64,000 nucleotides of DNA from Microbacterium sp. BK668 (GTDB taxonomy: Bacteria > Actinomycetota > Actinomycetes > Actinomycetales > Microbacteriaceae). The stretch lies in the NCBI RefSeq assembly GCF_004362195.1, contig NZ_SNWG01000001.1, positions 372,001-436,000 on the forward strand, in the 5' to 3' direction. Below the pieces are notes generated by a model. The model made no database searches and had not been told where the DNA came from. It was given only the letters and a program-made list of their open reading frames with translations. Shown here in pieces: positions 29,401-37,016 of this stretch. Every line of letters starts with the position of its first letter. Positions within the stretch are counted from its first letter, which is position 1. The position numbers and the translations under genes are program-made.

Positions 29401-29425
29401 CTGCGCGCACGGAGGATAGACCCAT
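26414..29425 (-). CDS. Secreted subtilisin-like serine protease (S8) with PA-domain insertion
   Basis: 1003 aa. Signal peptide about 1-28. An I9 propeptide about 46-140 (YIVLLKDAPLATYEGG). Catalytic Asp188 (VVDTGI), His277 (EGHGSHTAS) and Ser608 (SGTSMSSPHVAG). A protease-associated insertion lies between the His and Ser segments (about 420-545, with VVCVRGV and GMVLVND). About 380 C-terminal residues form Fn3/PPC-like beta domains. No sorting signal is visible, so it is probably released or loosely attached. Start MGLSSVRAG has GGGGAG upstream; the frame continues to 29596 without conserved sequence. Confidence 0.94.
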   Translation of the reverse strand: MGLSSVRAGAVVTLAVLFASTATASFAAAPAGEVKAPVPANAANGHYIVLLKDAPLATYEGGVNGIAPTKPGKGNQLDAHSANSQKYVAHLKKEQADFAAAAGVTPDITYQVTLNGFSATLTGDQVASLSVDKNVLGVFPDEIKHPTAAVPSTEYLGLGSRDTGLGGVWDAAGGTAEAGKGIVVGVVDTGIAPENPAFAGAKLGSKPSAEPYLAGDTVVFQKADGNLFRSQRVAGEQWGRQDYSTKIVGAKYFNAGAKASGFSFKSDFASPRDFEGHGSHTASTAAGNFGTKATVQGIDFGKISGVAPAAKVAAYKACYGGPDSLATEDDICAGSDLLAAIDAAVADGVDVINYSIGGGSASTVLQAEDVSFFNAAAAGVFVAVSAGNSGPGASTADHASPWYTTVAASTIPTYEGTVQFPGFNHAGASVSVPFGKQVTGPSVFAGDIGVAGATTPELCLPGSIDPAKAAGHIVVCVRGVNARVEKSDVVKAAGGIGMVLVNDPKGANSLDNDFHSIPTVHLSNVYYSQVVDYVRSGTDLPITLVGDNVSGEVTPTPQIAGFSSRGPMLADGSDVIKPDVSAPGVAIIAATGNAAGKAPTFDFMSGTSMSSPHVAGLGALYLGERPKASPSEVKSALMTTAYNLVDAAGAPVTDPFTQGAGHVDPTKYFDAGLLYLNGPADWASYLEGALGQDIFNGVSATDPSNLNLASMGVGSLAGSQTITRTVTATKAGTYTASVDLPGVDAVVSPSSFTIAEGGTQTFTVTLTNSTAPVEAWTKGFLTWKNGATSVRSPIAVFPVTADAPKSVAAAGANGSVKVDVTPGVSGSLPLNVFGLAPQNVIIDGTEATGAATNGTTNVLVEVKPGTELARFAIDSSDDTGSDLDLTVYHLVGGQDSTTYDKAWQSASGSADEAVEIAAPPAGWYVVSADVFSFTSPFTWKTTSALVSAGGVGSLTASPNPLPAQQSVPTSYSLSWSGLSAGSYLGVVRYGDSQVRTTVSVTVP

Positions 29426-29559
29426 CGATGTGACTCCCCAAGGATTCAGCAGTGAAGTGGGAGTTGTGCGGCGTCTTCGGCGCACAACGAAAGCAAACGT
29501 AACCCACGGGTGCGACACCGCCAACGATCGAACATGAGAAACGCATGAGCCAGCCCCGG

Positions 29560-29565
29560 TATTCT
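29560..29565 (+). promoter_or_regulatory. -10 hexamer deciding the start of the upstream S-like gene
   Basis: TATTCT ends 6 nt before ATG 29572. This leaderless spacing favours 29572 over the in-frame ATG at 29545, which lies upstream of the hexamer. Confidence 0.5.
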
Positions 29566-29571
29566 GAGCAG

Positions 29572-30123
29572 ATGGCCCCTCGCCGCCACCTTTCAACGAG
29601 CGTCCTGCTCACCTGTGCGGCCATCGGCGTCGCGACAGGCGTGCTGGGCGGCCTCGCCGGCTGGGTCACGCCCGTCGTCCTGGCGACCCTGCCGATCCTC
29701 TACGGCTTCGTGCTGGGGGCGCACGTGCTCCCCGGCATCATCGCGCAGGAGCTCATCCGCCTTCCTTGGGTCGCACTGATCTCGCACGTCATCGCGGCGC
29801 TGGTCGCCAGCGCGATGGCGCCGCAGTGGGCGTTCCGCTTCCTCGGCACGGCCATCCTCTTCGGCGGCATCCAGGAGATCGTCGCGGCCCTCACCCGCTA
29901 CCGGGTCTGGAGCGCGTGGCGCTTCTTCGTATCGGCGATCGTGATCGGCATCCTCGTGGCCGTCGTCGTCGCGTTCGCAGCGCACCTGGCGACCCTCGCT
30001 CTCTGGGCGCAGATCGTGTACCTCGCGCTGGCCGTGCTCGGACCGGTCGCCTGGACCGCGGTCGGCCTCGGGATCGGCGCGGCGCTGCGGCGCGCCGGCG
30101 TCGCGCGTCGCGCGCGCCACTGA
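29572..30123 (+). CDS. ECF-type substrate-specificity (S component-like) membrane protein, paralog 1
   Basis: 183 aa with about five or six membrane helices. It shares with the protein at 33854 an N-terminal LLTCAAIGVA block, a central L(P)xxIAxxL block, a RxWxxW(R/Q) stretch and the tail AGVAR(R/L)AR. Size and topology fit the YkoE-like S components of energy-coupling factor importers. It lies just upstream of the ECF ATPase but is separated from it by 122 bp holding iron boxes, so it probably has its own promoter. Substrate unknown. Confidence 0.7.
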   Translation: MAPRRHLSTSVLLTCAAIGVATGVLGGLAGWVTPVVLATLPILYGFVLGAHVLPGIIAQELIRLPWVALISHVIAALVASAMAPQWAFRFLGTAILFGGIQEIVAALTRYRVWSAWRFFVSAIVIGILVAVVVAFAAHLATLALWAQIVYLALAVLGPVAWTAVGLGIGAALRRAGVARRARH

Positions 30124-30194
30124 GGCGGAAGCCGTCCGGGCCGGCGTCGCGGCGTGCGCGTCTCGCCTTCGAGACACCCGGCTTCGCATCCAGG

Positions 30195-30228
30195 TAAGGG
30201 CAGGCTAAGTTAGGGGAGACTAATCTCG
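30195..30228 (+). promoter_or_regulatory. Two overlapping DtxR/IdeR-like iron boxes at the ECF operon promoter
   Basis: Against the IdeR/DtxR consensus TTAGGTTAGGCTAACCTAA, positions 30195-30213 match 13 of 19 (including the unbroken AGGCTAA core) and 30210-30228 also match 13 of 19 (TTAG-N6-CTAA). The second overlaps TAATCT at 30221-30226, a good -10, 19 nt before the GTG. Such AT-rich symmetry is rare in this 70% GC sequence. Iron-dependent repression of the downstream operon is the natural reading. Confidence 0.65.
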
Positions 30229-30245
30229 CCATCCCTGGGAAGACC

Positions 30246-32090
30246 GTGACCGCTCCGCGACCCGCGACTTCCGCCGCGCTCGCCGCGGTGGGCGCCTCCA
30301 CGCCGCTCCTGTCCGTGCGCGGTCTCGCGATCACGCACGAAGGGGCAGACGCCGCGACCCCCGCCGGAGTCGGCTTCGACGTGCGCGCCGGCGAGGTCGT
30401 GCTCGTCCTCGGCCCGAGCGGGTCGGGCAAGTCGACGCTCGCCCTCGCGATCAACGGCCTGATCCCGCAGGCGGTGCCCGCCGATGTCCGGGGCGAGGTC
30501 GTCGTGGACGGCATCGTCGCCGCGGAGGCGACGGTCGCCCGGCTCAGCACCCGCGTGGGTATGGTCTTCCAGGATCCCGACGCGCAGCTCGTGACGGGAA
30601 CGGTCCTCGATGAGGTGGCGTTCGGGCCGGAGAACCTCCGGATGCCGGTGGCCGAGGTGCTCGCCCGGTCCGAGGACGCGCTGCGCCGCGTCGGCCTGTG
30701 GGAGCGCCGGCGCGACAATCCCGACCGCCTCTCGGGCGGCGGTCGCCAGCGGCTCGCCATCGCGTGCGCCCTGGCGATGGGCTCGCCGCTCCTCGTGCTG
30801 GACGAGCCGACGGCGAACCTCGATCCGCAGGGCATCGACGAGGTCTATGCGGCGCTCGGGTCGCTGCTCGCCGACGGCGACCGCGCGGTCCTCCTGATCG
30901 AGCACAATCTCGATGCGGCCGTCGGCCTCGTCGACCGCGTCGTCGTGCTGGATGCCGACGGCCGGCTCGTGGCCGACGGGTCGGTCGACGACGTGCTGCG
31001 CGGCCGCGCCGAGGAGCTCCACGAGATGGGGGTGTGGCTTCCCACCTCCACACTCGCCGCGCTGCGCCTGCGGGCCGCGGGGTACGACCTCGAGCCTCTG
31101 CCGCTGACTCCCGCCGAGCTCCGCGACTGCCTCGAGGCGTCACCGGCACCGCGCGTCGCGGGGACGACCGGCGGGGTCTCGTCTCGGCCCGGTCGCTCGA
31201 CGGCCGGTGGTTCCGCGTCCCGGGTCGCCGAGCGGGGGAGCCCATCGACCGAGACGAAGCGCGCCGTGCCCTCGGGACCGGCGGAGCCCCTTCTCCGCGT
31301 CCGGGATCTCACCCTCACCCGGGGTCGCGCCCGTATCCTCCACGGGATCGATCTCGACGTGGGCCGCGGGGAGTTCGTGGCGGTCGTCGGCGCGAACGGC
31401 GCGGGCAAGACGAGCCTCATCCAGGCGCTCGCGGGCGTGGTTCCTCCTCCGCGCGGCGCGGTGCGGATCGGCGATCTCGACGTCGGCAGGAGCGACGCGC
31501 GCGCCCTCGCGTCGCGCATCGGCTTCGTCTTCCAGAACCCCGAGCACCAGTTCATCTCGCACACCGTGTTCGACGAGCTCGCGCACGGCCTGCGCCTGCA
31601 GCGTCTCCCCGAGGACGAGGTCCGCGCCCGCACCGAGCACGTGCTGGAGCGGTTCGGCCTCGCGGCGAAGGCGACGGTCCATCCCTTCCTGCTCTCGGGA
31701 GGCCAGAAGCGCCGGCTCTCGGTGGGCACCGCCCTCGTCGCCGGGGCCCCCGTGCTCGCGCTCGACGAGCCGACGTTCGGGCAGGACCGGGCGCGCGCCG
31801 ACGAACTCCTCCGGCTCCTGGCCGAGCTCAACGCCGAGGGAACCACGATCATCGTCGTGACCCACGACATGCAGCTGGTCACCGAGCACGCCGACCGCAC
31901 GGTCGTGCTCGCCGACGGCCGGATCCTCACGCAGGGCGCGACCGCCGAGGTCTTCGCCGACGCGGCGCTGCTCGAAAGCGCAGGCCTGAGGCAGCCGCCT
32001 CTGCGACGCGCCCTGCAAGGGCTGACGCGGCATCCCGATCTCGCCCGCGTCACTCGCCTCGCCGATCTTCCGGGAGGTGAGCCGCGATGA
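30246..32090 (+). CDS. ECF transporter fused double ATPase (A1-A2)
   Basis: 614 aa, two ABC ATPase domains in one chain. Domain 1 has Walker A GPSGSGKST, signature LSGGGRQRLA and LVLDEPTANLDP. Domain 2 has GANGAGKTS, LSGGQKRRLS and LALDEPTFGQD. A linker of about 65 residues joins them (near 300-345). The second glycine pair in the first signature (SGGGR) is slightly unusual. The architecture is YkoD-like. GTG start preceded by the iron boxes. The stop overlaps the T-component ATG (ATGA). Confidence 0.93.
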   Translation: MTAPRPATSAALAAVGASTPLLSVRGLAITHEGADAATPAGVGFDVRAGEVVLVLGPSGSGKSTLALAINGLIPQAVPADVRGEVVVDGIVAAEATVARLSTRVGMVFQDPDAQLVTGTVLDEVAFGPENLRMPVAEVLARSEDALRRVGLWERRRDNPDRLSGGGRQRLAIACALAMGSPLLVLDEPTANLDPQGIDEVYAALGSLLADGDRAVLLIEHNLDAAVGLVDRVVVLDADGRLVADGSVDDVLRGRAEELHEMGVWLPTSTLAALRLRAAGYDLEPLPLTPAELRDCLEASPAPRVAGTTGGVSSRPGRSTAGGSASRVAERGSPSTETKRAVPSGPAEPLLRVRDLTLTRGRARILHGIDLDVGRGEFVAVVGANGAGKTSLIQALAGVVPPPRGAVRIGDLDVGRSDARALASRIGFVFQNPEHQFISHTVFDELAHGLRLQRLPEDEVRARTEHVLERFGLAAKATVHPFLLSGGQKRRLSVGTALVAGAPVLALDEPTFGQDRARADELLRLLAELNAEGTTIIVVTHDMQLVTEHADRTVVLADGRILTQGATAEVFADAALLESAGLRQPPLRRALQGLTRHPDLARVTRLADLPGGEPR

Positions 32091-32917
32091 CCCTCACCGC
32101 TCCCGCCGCCGCGCCATCCGATCCGTACGCCGAAGCACCCTCGGCGTCGCCCATCCGCTTCCTCTATCGCCTCAATCCGGTCGCGAAGCTCGCGGCCCCC
32201 GCTCCGGCGATGGTGCTGCTCGTGTTCGTGCGGGATGCCGCGACCCCTGCCGCCTTCCTCGCGCTCGCGTACGCTCTGCTGCTGGTCGGCGTCCGCATGA
32301 CGCGCCGCCTCGCCCTCGTGCTCTTCGTCGGGCTGCCGATCGGGATGTTCGTCATCGGTCTCGGCTTCTCGCTGTGGACGGATCCGACGCGCATCGACGC
32401 GGGCGACGCCGTCGCCCGCGTCGGCGGCTGGACGATCTACCTCGGCATGCTCGAGACCGGCTTCGGGACGGCACTGCGCCTGGGCGCGATCGTGGCGCTC
32501 TCCCTCCTCGTCGGCCTGAGCACGACCGGACCCGACCTCGCCCGCTCCTTCGTGCAGCAGCTGCGGGTGCCCTACCGCATCGGCTACACGGCGCTCGCGG
32601 CTCTCCGCTTCGTGCCGCGGTTCGGTACGGAGCTCGAGGTCATCCGGCAGGCTCATCGGGTTCGCGGCGCGCACGGCGGCCGGGGTCCGATCGCCGCGAT
32701 CGCCCGCTGGTCGGGATACATCGTGCCGCTGCTGGCGGGCGCCATCCGTCACGCCGAACGAGTGGCCCTGGCGATGGATGCCCGCGCCTTCGGCGCCTAC
32801 CCCGATCGCACCGAGCGCCACCTGGTGCCCTGGCGGGTCCGCGACACCGTCTTCGTGGCGGCTTTCCTCCTCGTCTCGACGGCGATCTTCTGGCTGTTCT
32901 TCCCCTGGGGCCTGTGA
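32087..32917 (+). CDS. ECF transporter T component
   Basis: 276 aa membrane protein of the CbiQ/EcfT family. The N-terminal segment FLYRLNPVAKLAAP is the family's first motif. The coupling segment is RAHRVRGAHGG-like (HRVRGAHGGRGP), and MDARAFGAYPDRTE carries the second coupling Ala-Arg-Gly/Ala motif. About five transmembrane helices. Overlaps the ATPase gene by ATGA. It completes a transporter with the ATPase and an S component. Confidence 0.92.
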   Translation: MTLTAPAAAPSDPYAEAPSASPIRFLYRLNPVAKLAAPAPAMVLLVFVRDAATPAAFLALAYALLLVGVRMTRRLALVLFVGLPIGMFVIGLGFSLWTDPTRIDAGDAVARVGGWTIYLGMLETGFGTALRLGAIVALSLLVGLSTTGPDLARSFVQQLRVPYRIGYTALAALRFVPRFGTELEVIRQAHRVRGAHGGRGPIAAIARWSGYIVPLLAGAIRHAERVALAMDARAFGAYPDRTERHLVPWRVRDTVFVAAFLLVSTAIFWLFFPWGL

Positions 32918-32919
32918 GT

Positions 32920-32934
32920 CCCCCCCCCCCCCCC
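32920..32934 (+). repeat. 15-nt poly-C tract
   Basis: Fifteen consecutive C bases lie 2 nt after the T-component stop and 38 nt before the start of the siderophore-interacting protein gene. It is the longest homopolymer noticed in the window. It may vary in length by slippage, or its length may be a sequencing artefact. Confidence 0.85.
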
Positions 32935-32972
32935 GGCCGCAGCAGCAGGGCCGGATCGCGAAAGGAGCCTGC

Positions 32973-33857
32973 ATGGCCTCGTCCAGCCGTCTCGTCAAGC
33001 CCGAGAGCCAGGACCTCCTGCACCTGCGGGTGCAGAGGTGCGCTCGCCTCTCCGAGCACTGGATGCGCATCACGCTCGGGGGAGGCGACATCGAGCGGTT
33101 CCAGCCGATGGGCTTCGACCAGTGGTTCCGCATCTTCCTCCCCGTCGGCGGCGACGAGGGACTGGACCGGGTGCCCGCGAAGGCCAACCGGCTCTTCGGC
33201 TACCTCAAGTACCTGCGCATCCCGGACGGAGTGCGGCCGGTCATGCGGAGCTACAGCGTGCGCGCCTTCCGCCCGGCCACGTCCGAGCGCGGCGCCGAGC
33301 TCGATATCGACTTCGTGCTGCACGGCTCGCGCGCCGACGGCACGGCCGGACCGGCCTCGAGCTGGGCAGAGGGGTGCACGCCGGGTGAGAGCGTCGTCGT
33401 CATCGACGAGGGCCTCGCCTTCAACCCCGAGCGCGGCACAGACCGCGTGCTGCTCCTCGCCGACGAGACGGGCCTTCCCGCGGTGTCGTCGATCTGCGCG
33501 AGCCTGCCGCCCCATGCCTCGGGCCTGGCCGTCGTCGAGGTGCCGCACACCGAGGACGCTCTCGCCTTCGCGCACCCGGAGGGGATCGAGGTGCGATGGA
33601 TCGTGCGGGAGCACGACGTCAAGCCGGGTGAGCCGGCGCTCCACGCTCTGCGCGAACTCGGCGACGGCGACCTGCCGGCCCACCCCTTCCACGCCTACAT
33701 CGTCGGCGAGCAGGCGCTGCCGACGAGCGCGCGGCGGCACCTGATCGCCGAGCGCGGGGTGGAGAAGGACCGCGTGAGCTTCTGCGGCTACTGGCGCGCC
33801 GGCGCCGCGTCGCCCACGCCGAAGTCCCGGCTGGAGACATCGGCGGCACGCCCGTGA
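32973..33857 (+). CDS. Siderophore-interacting protein (SIP-family FAD flavoreductase)
   Basis: 294 aa. FAD-binding beta-barrel with RSYSVRAFRP near residues 92-101, the region expected to bind flavin, then DFVLHG and the NAD(P)H-binding part (LLLADETGLPAVSSI, GEQALPTSARRHL) ending with VSFCGYWRAG. The family reduces ferric siderophores to release iron in the cytosol. Shine-Dalgarno AAAGGAG, 5 nt spacing, fixes ATG 32973. The longer frame through the poly-C tract is not used. GTGA overlap with the next gene. Its place inside the iron-box operon argues for an iron substrate. Confidence 0.92.
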   Translation: MASSSRLVKPESQDLLHLRVQRCARLSEHWMRITLGGGDIERFQPMGFDQWFRIFLPVGGDEGLDRVPAKANRLFGYLKYLRIPDGVRPVMRSYSVRAFRPATSERGAELDIDFVLHGSRADGTAGPASSWAEGCTPGESVVVIDEGLAFNPERGTDRVLLLADETGLPAVSSICASLPPHASGLAVVEVPHTEDALAFAHPEGIEVRWIVREHDVKPGEPALHALRELGDGDLPAHPFHAYIVGEQALPTSARRHLIAERGVEKDRVSFCGYWRAGAASPTPKSRLETSAARP

Positions 33858-34399
33858 GCCGCGCGACGACGGCGTATCTGCTGACGTGCGCCGCCATCGG
33901 CGTCGCAGGCGGCGTCATGCTCTGGGGCGCCGGGTGGGTCTCGACCGTCCTCTTCGCGACGGTGCCATTCGTCTCGGTCGGCATCGCGGGCCTCTGGCTG
34001 CTCCCCGCGACGATCGCCCTGCGCCTCCTCGAGCGTCCGCTCGCCGGCATCCTCGTCGGCGTCATCTCGGGGCTCGTCGTCTTCCCGTTCCTCGGCGCCG
34101 CGCTGTGGTGGGCGTTCTTCGCCGAGCTCGCGTTCCTCGTGACCCTCTATCGGTCGTGGCGCACGTGGCAGTACTACGCCGGCGCGGTGTTCACCGGCGT
34201 GGTGTACCCGGTGCTCGCGGCGGCGTCGTTCGACCTCTGGGCGATGGCCCCGTGGGCGATGGCCGCCTTCTTCGCTCTCACGATCGCCTCCTGTCTGGCG
34301 GGCGTGGGCCTGGGCATCCTCGTCGCCGACCGCCTGCGCTCCGCGGGGGTCGCAAGGCTCGCCCGCCGCCGGGTCACGGCCGTCTCCGACTCGTCCTGA
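33854..34399 (+). CDS. ECF-type S component-like membrane protein, paralog 2
   Basis: 181 aa, about five or six helices. It starts with GTG in a GTGA overlap with the SIP gene, so it is the last gene of the ATPase-T-SIP-S operon. It is paralogous to 29572-30123 (LLTCAAIGVAGGV, LYRSWRTWQYY, AGVARLARRR). It is probably the substrate-binding unit of the iron-regulated importer. The ligand (heme, siderophore or a vitamin) cannot be told from sequence. Confidence 0.7.
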   Translation: MSRATTAYLLTCAAIGVAGGVMLWGAGWVSTVLFATVPFVSVGIAGLWLLPATIALRLLERPLAGILVGVISGLVVFPFLGAALWWAFFAELAFLVTLYRSWRTWQYYAGAVFTGVVYPVLAAASFDLWAMAPWAMAAFFALTIASCLAGVGLGILVADRLRSAGVARLARRRVTAVSDSS

Positions 34400-34448
34400 C
34401 CCCGCGATGAGAGCATCGAAGATCCCACACGGCCGCATCCCCGCGCAC

Positions 34449-34454
34449 TAGAAT
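34449..34454 (+). promoter_or_regulatory. Candidate -10 of the LCP gene
   Basis: TAGAAT lies 33 nt before the LCP start, in the 88-bp gap after the ECF operon. Unlike the leaderless cases, a short 5' UTR would follow. Confidence 0.4.
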
Positions 34455-34487
34455 TCCGGCAATCCGACGGCACGGGGGACGCGCGGG

Positions 34488-35765
34488 ATGGCAAGACGAC
34501 GACGTACCGTCGCGCGGCATGCGCGGCTGCCTTCGCCGCGCCCGCTCGGCCAGTTCTTGACGATCGTCGGCGTCTGCCTGGCCGTGCTCGCCGTGAGCCT
34601 CGGCGGCGTGGCCGCCTACGCGACGTACGACTTGGCGGCGAGCTTCGCCGACGAGATCGTCGACATCCCCGACCAGGAGCCGGTGCCGCCCGACATCGGC
34701 GCGATCGAGGGCGGGGTCAACATCCTCGTGACGGGCATCGACGAGTGCGAGGAGGAGTTCAAGAGCATCTTCGGAGATCGCTGCACGGGTGCCGACAGCA
34801 CGACCGAGCTCAACGACGTCAATCTCCTCGTCCACATCGGCGACAATCCGCGGCGCGTCACCGTCGTCTCGTTCCCGCGAGATCTTCTCGTGCCGATCCC
34901 CTCCTGCACCGGTGCGGACGGCTCCACGACGGGCGGGGGCACGGACCAGATCAACACCGCCTACCAGTACGGCGGCCTCGGGTGCGTCATGAAGACGGTC
35001 TCCGACATGAGCGACCTCAACATCCCGTTCGGCGCCGTCGTGACCTTCGGCGGCGTCATCCGGGTGACCGACGCCTTAGGTGGTGTGGAGGTGTGCCTGG
35101 CGCGAGGCATCCGGGATCGCAACACGGGACTCGACCTGGGCGCCGGCACGCACACGGTGGCCGGGGTGACGGCGCTGCAGTTCCTCCGCACGCGGTACGG
35201 GGTCGGTGACGGCAGCGACCTCGGCCGCATCTCCAACCAGCAGCAGTACATGTCGCGCCTCGCCCACAAGCTCGTGAGCGAGGACGTGCTCGGCAATCCC
35301 GCCCAGCTCTACAAGCTCGCCACGGTCGCCCTCGACAACGTCACCCCGACGCGTTCGCTCGCCAGCCCGCTGACGCTCGTGCAGATCGCTCTGGCCGTCA
35401 AGGATGTGCCGTTCGACGAGATCGTCTTCGTGCAGTACCCGACCTTCACCGACGCATCCGACCCCAACCGTCTGCGCCCGGACTACGCCTCGGCCGAGAT
35501 CCTCTGGCAGGCGCTGCGCGACAACCGGCCGCTCGAGATCACGGGCGACGTCGGTGCGCGCGGCGGCGTCGTGGATGTGACGCCGACGGATGCGGCATCC
35601 CCGCCGCCCACAGCAACGACACCTCCCTCGACACCGCCCTCGACACCGGGGCAGACGCCGAGCCCGACCCCGACTCCGACGGAGGCAGCCGTCGCCCTCC
35701 CGCCTGCCATCACGGGCTCGACCGCAGCCCAGCAGACCTGCAGCGGAGGCAACGTCCGCGGCTGA
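34488..35765 (+). CDS. LytR-CpsA-Psr (LCP) family cell-wall glycopolymer ligase
   Basis: 425 aa. Basic cytoplasmic start, one transmembrane helix (about 24-47), then the LCP domain: ILVTGIDE, DVNLLVHIGDNPRRVTVVSFPRDL with the key Arg and Asp, INTAYQYGG, VVTFGGVI and LRTRYGVGDGSDLGRISNQQ. A proline/threonine/serine-rich tail of about 60 residues ends the protein. LCP enzymes transfer wall polymers from lipid carriers to peptidoglycan. It converges with the acyl-CoA dehydrogenase only 6 nt away. Confidence 0.93.
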   Translation: MARRRRTVARHARLPSPRPLGQFLTIVGVCLAVLAVSLGGVAAYATYDLAASFADEIVDIPDQEPVPPDIGAIEGGVNILVTGIDECEEEFKSIFGDRCTGADSTTELNDVNLLVHIGDNPRRVTVVSFPRDLLVPIPSCTGADGSTTGGGTDQINTAYQYGGLGCVMKTVSDMSDLNIPFGAVVTFGGVIRVTDALGGVEVCLARGIRDRNTGLDLGAGTHTVAGVTALQFLRTRYGVGDGSDLGRISNQQQYMSRLAHKLVSEDVLGNPAQLYKLATVALDNVTPTRSLASPLTLVQIALAVKDVPFDEIVFVQYPTFTDASDPNRLRPDYASAEILWQALRDNRPLEITGDVGARGGVVDVTPTDAASPPPTATTPPSTPPSTPGQTPSPTPTPTEAAVALPPAITGSTAAQQTCSGGNVRG

Positions 35766-35771
35766 GGCGGC

Positions 35772-36935
35772 TCAGCGCTTGCCGGCCAGCTGGCGACCGA
35801 CGATCTCGCGCATGATCTCGTTGGTGCCCCCGTAGATGCGGTGCACGCGGGCGTCGAGGAACGCGCGGGCGATCGGATACTCCGTGATGTACCCGTATCC
35901 GCCGTGCAGCTGCACGCACGTGTCGAGCACATCCCATTCGCGCTCGGTCGCCCAGAACTTGATCTTCGCCGCCTCCTCGGCCGACAGCCTGCCGTCCTTG
36001 TACGCCAGCATCGCCCGGTCCATGTACGCCCAGAGCGCGTCGACCGTGGCCGAGACATCCGCCAGCTTGAAGCGCGAGTTCTGGAAGTCGATGATCCGCT
36101 CGCCGAACGCCTCGCGGCTCCTGGTGTAGTCGAGCGTCCAATCCAGCCCCGCCTGCGCGCCCGCAGCCGCCGCGACGGCGATCGAGAGCCGCTCCAGCGG
36201 CAGGTTCATCATGAGCTGCACGAAGCCCATGCCCTCCTTGCCGCTGATGAGGTTCTCCTCCGGCACGAAGACGTCGGTGAACGACAGCTCGGCGGTGTCG
36301 TGGCCGTGGAAGCCCATCTTGTGGAGCTTCTTGCCGTGGTCGAAGCCGGCCATGCCGTTCTCGATGAGCAGGAGGCTGAAGGCGTCGGGGCGATTGCCCT
36401 CGCCGGTCTTGACGAAGGTGACGAGGACGTCGGCGGTCTTGCCGCTCGAGATGAACGTCTTGGCGCCGTTGACGATGTAGCCGCCCTCCGCGCGCCTGGC
36501 CGTCGTCTTGATGCCGCGCAGGTCGCTGCCGGCTCCGGGCTCGGTCATCGCCAGGGCGCCGATGATCTCGCCGGTGGCCATGCCCGGCAGCCACTTCTCC
36601 TTCTGCTCCTGCGTGCCCATGTGCACGAGGTAGGGGACGGCCAGGTCGTCCTGGATCCCGAGGGCGCCCGCGAGCGAGCCCGCGCCGGCCTTGATGACCT
36701 CTTCGTTGACGACCGCGCGGAAACGGTAGTCCTGCAGCATCCCGGCGCCGCCGAACTCCTCCGGCACAGACAGGCCGATGACGCCGGCGTCCCCGGCCGC
36801 GCGCAGCGTGGCTCGATCGACCTCGCCCTCGGCGTCCCAGCGCTCGCGCGCCTCGTTCGTGACGTAGCGCTTGCAGAACTCCTTGACGACGTCGCGGAAC
36901 GCTTCGTGGTCTTCGTCGTAGATGTCGCGCTCCAT
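35772..36935 (-). CDS. Acyl-CoA dehydrogenase
   Basis: 387 aa, the standard length. FAD contact AMTEPGAGSDLRGI, substrate region AGAQAGLDWTLDYTRSREAFGE, and catalytic Glu in RIYGGTNEIMREIVGR. The C-terminal helix region includes TCVQLHGGYGYITEYP. Acts in fatty acid or branched acyl-CoA oxidation. A dyad sits upstream of the start, suggesting regulator control. Confidence 0.95.
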   Translation of the reverse strand: MERDIYDEDHEAFRDVVKEFCKRYVTNEARERWDAEGEVDRATLRAAGDAGVIGLSVPEEFGGAGMLQDYRFRAVVNEEVIKAGAGSLAGALGIQDDLAVPYLVHMGTQEQKEKWLPGMATGEIIGALAMTEPGAGSDLRGIKTTARRAEGGYIVNGAKTFISSGKTADVLVTFVKTGEGNRPDAFSLLLIENGMAGFDHGKKLHKMGFHGHDTAELSFTDVFVPEENLISGKEGMGFVQLMMNLPLERLSIAVAAAAGAQAGLDWTLDYTRSREAFGERIIDFQNSRFKLADVSATVDALWAYMDRAMLAYKDGRLSAEEAAKIKFWATEREWDVLDTCVQLHGGYGYITEYPIARAFLDARVHRIYGGTNEIMREIVGRQLAGKR

Positions 36936-36964
36936 TGCGGTTCCTTCCTCGCACCCTGAAGTGA

Positions 36965-36976
36965 ATGGGATCCCAT
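36965..36976. promoter_or_regulatory. 12-bp palindrome upstream of acyl-CoA dehydrogenase
   Basis: ATGGGATCCCAT is a perfect dyad 30 nt before the ATG at 36935, inside a looser TGAAGT...ACTTCA pair (36957-36962, 36982-36987). The position suits a repressor such as a TetR-type fatty-acid regulator, but no regulator gene is adjacent. Confidence 0.45.
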
Positions 36977-37016
36977 CCCAGACTTCATGGTACTGAGTGC
37001 CAGGCAGATCGGCGCC

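Noticed and set aside
26381..29419. A 1012-residue plus-strand frame opposite the subtilase
   Set aside because: Antisense shadow; the minus strand has a full catalytic triad and signal peptide.
29426..30245. A thiamine (TPP) riboswitch ahead of the ECF genes
   Set aside because: No CTGAGA or related TPP core is visible, and the region instead holds the iron boxes.
32778..32972. Upstream extension of the SIP frame through the poly-C tract
   Set aside because: It overlaps the T-component gene, and a strong ribosome site defines ATG 32973.
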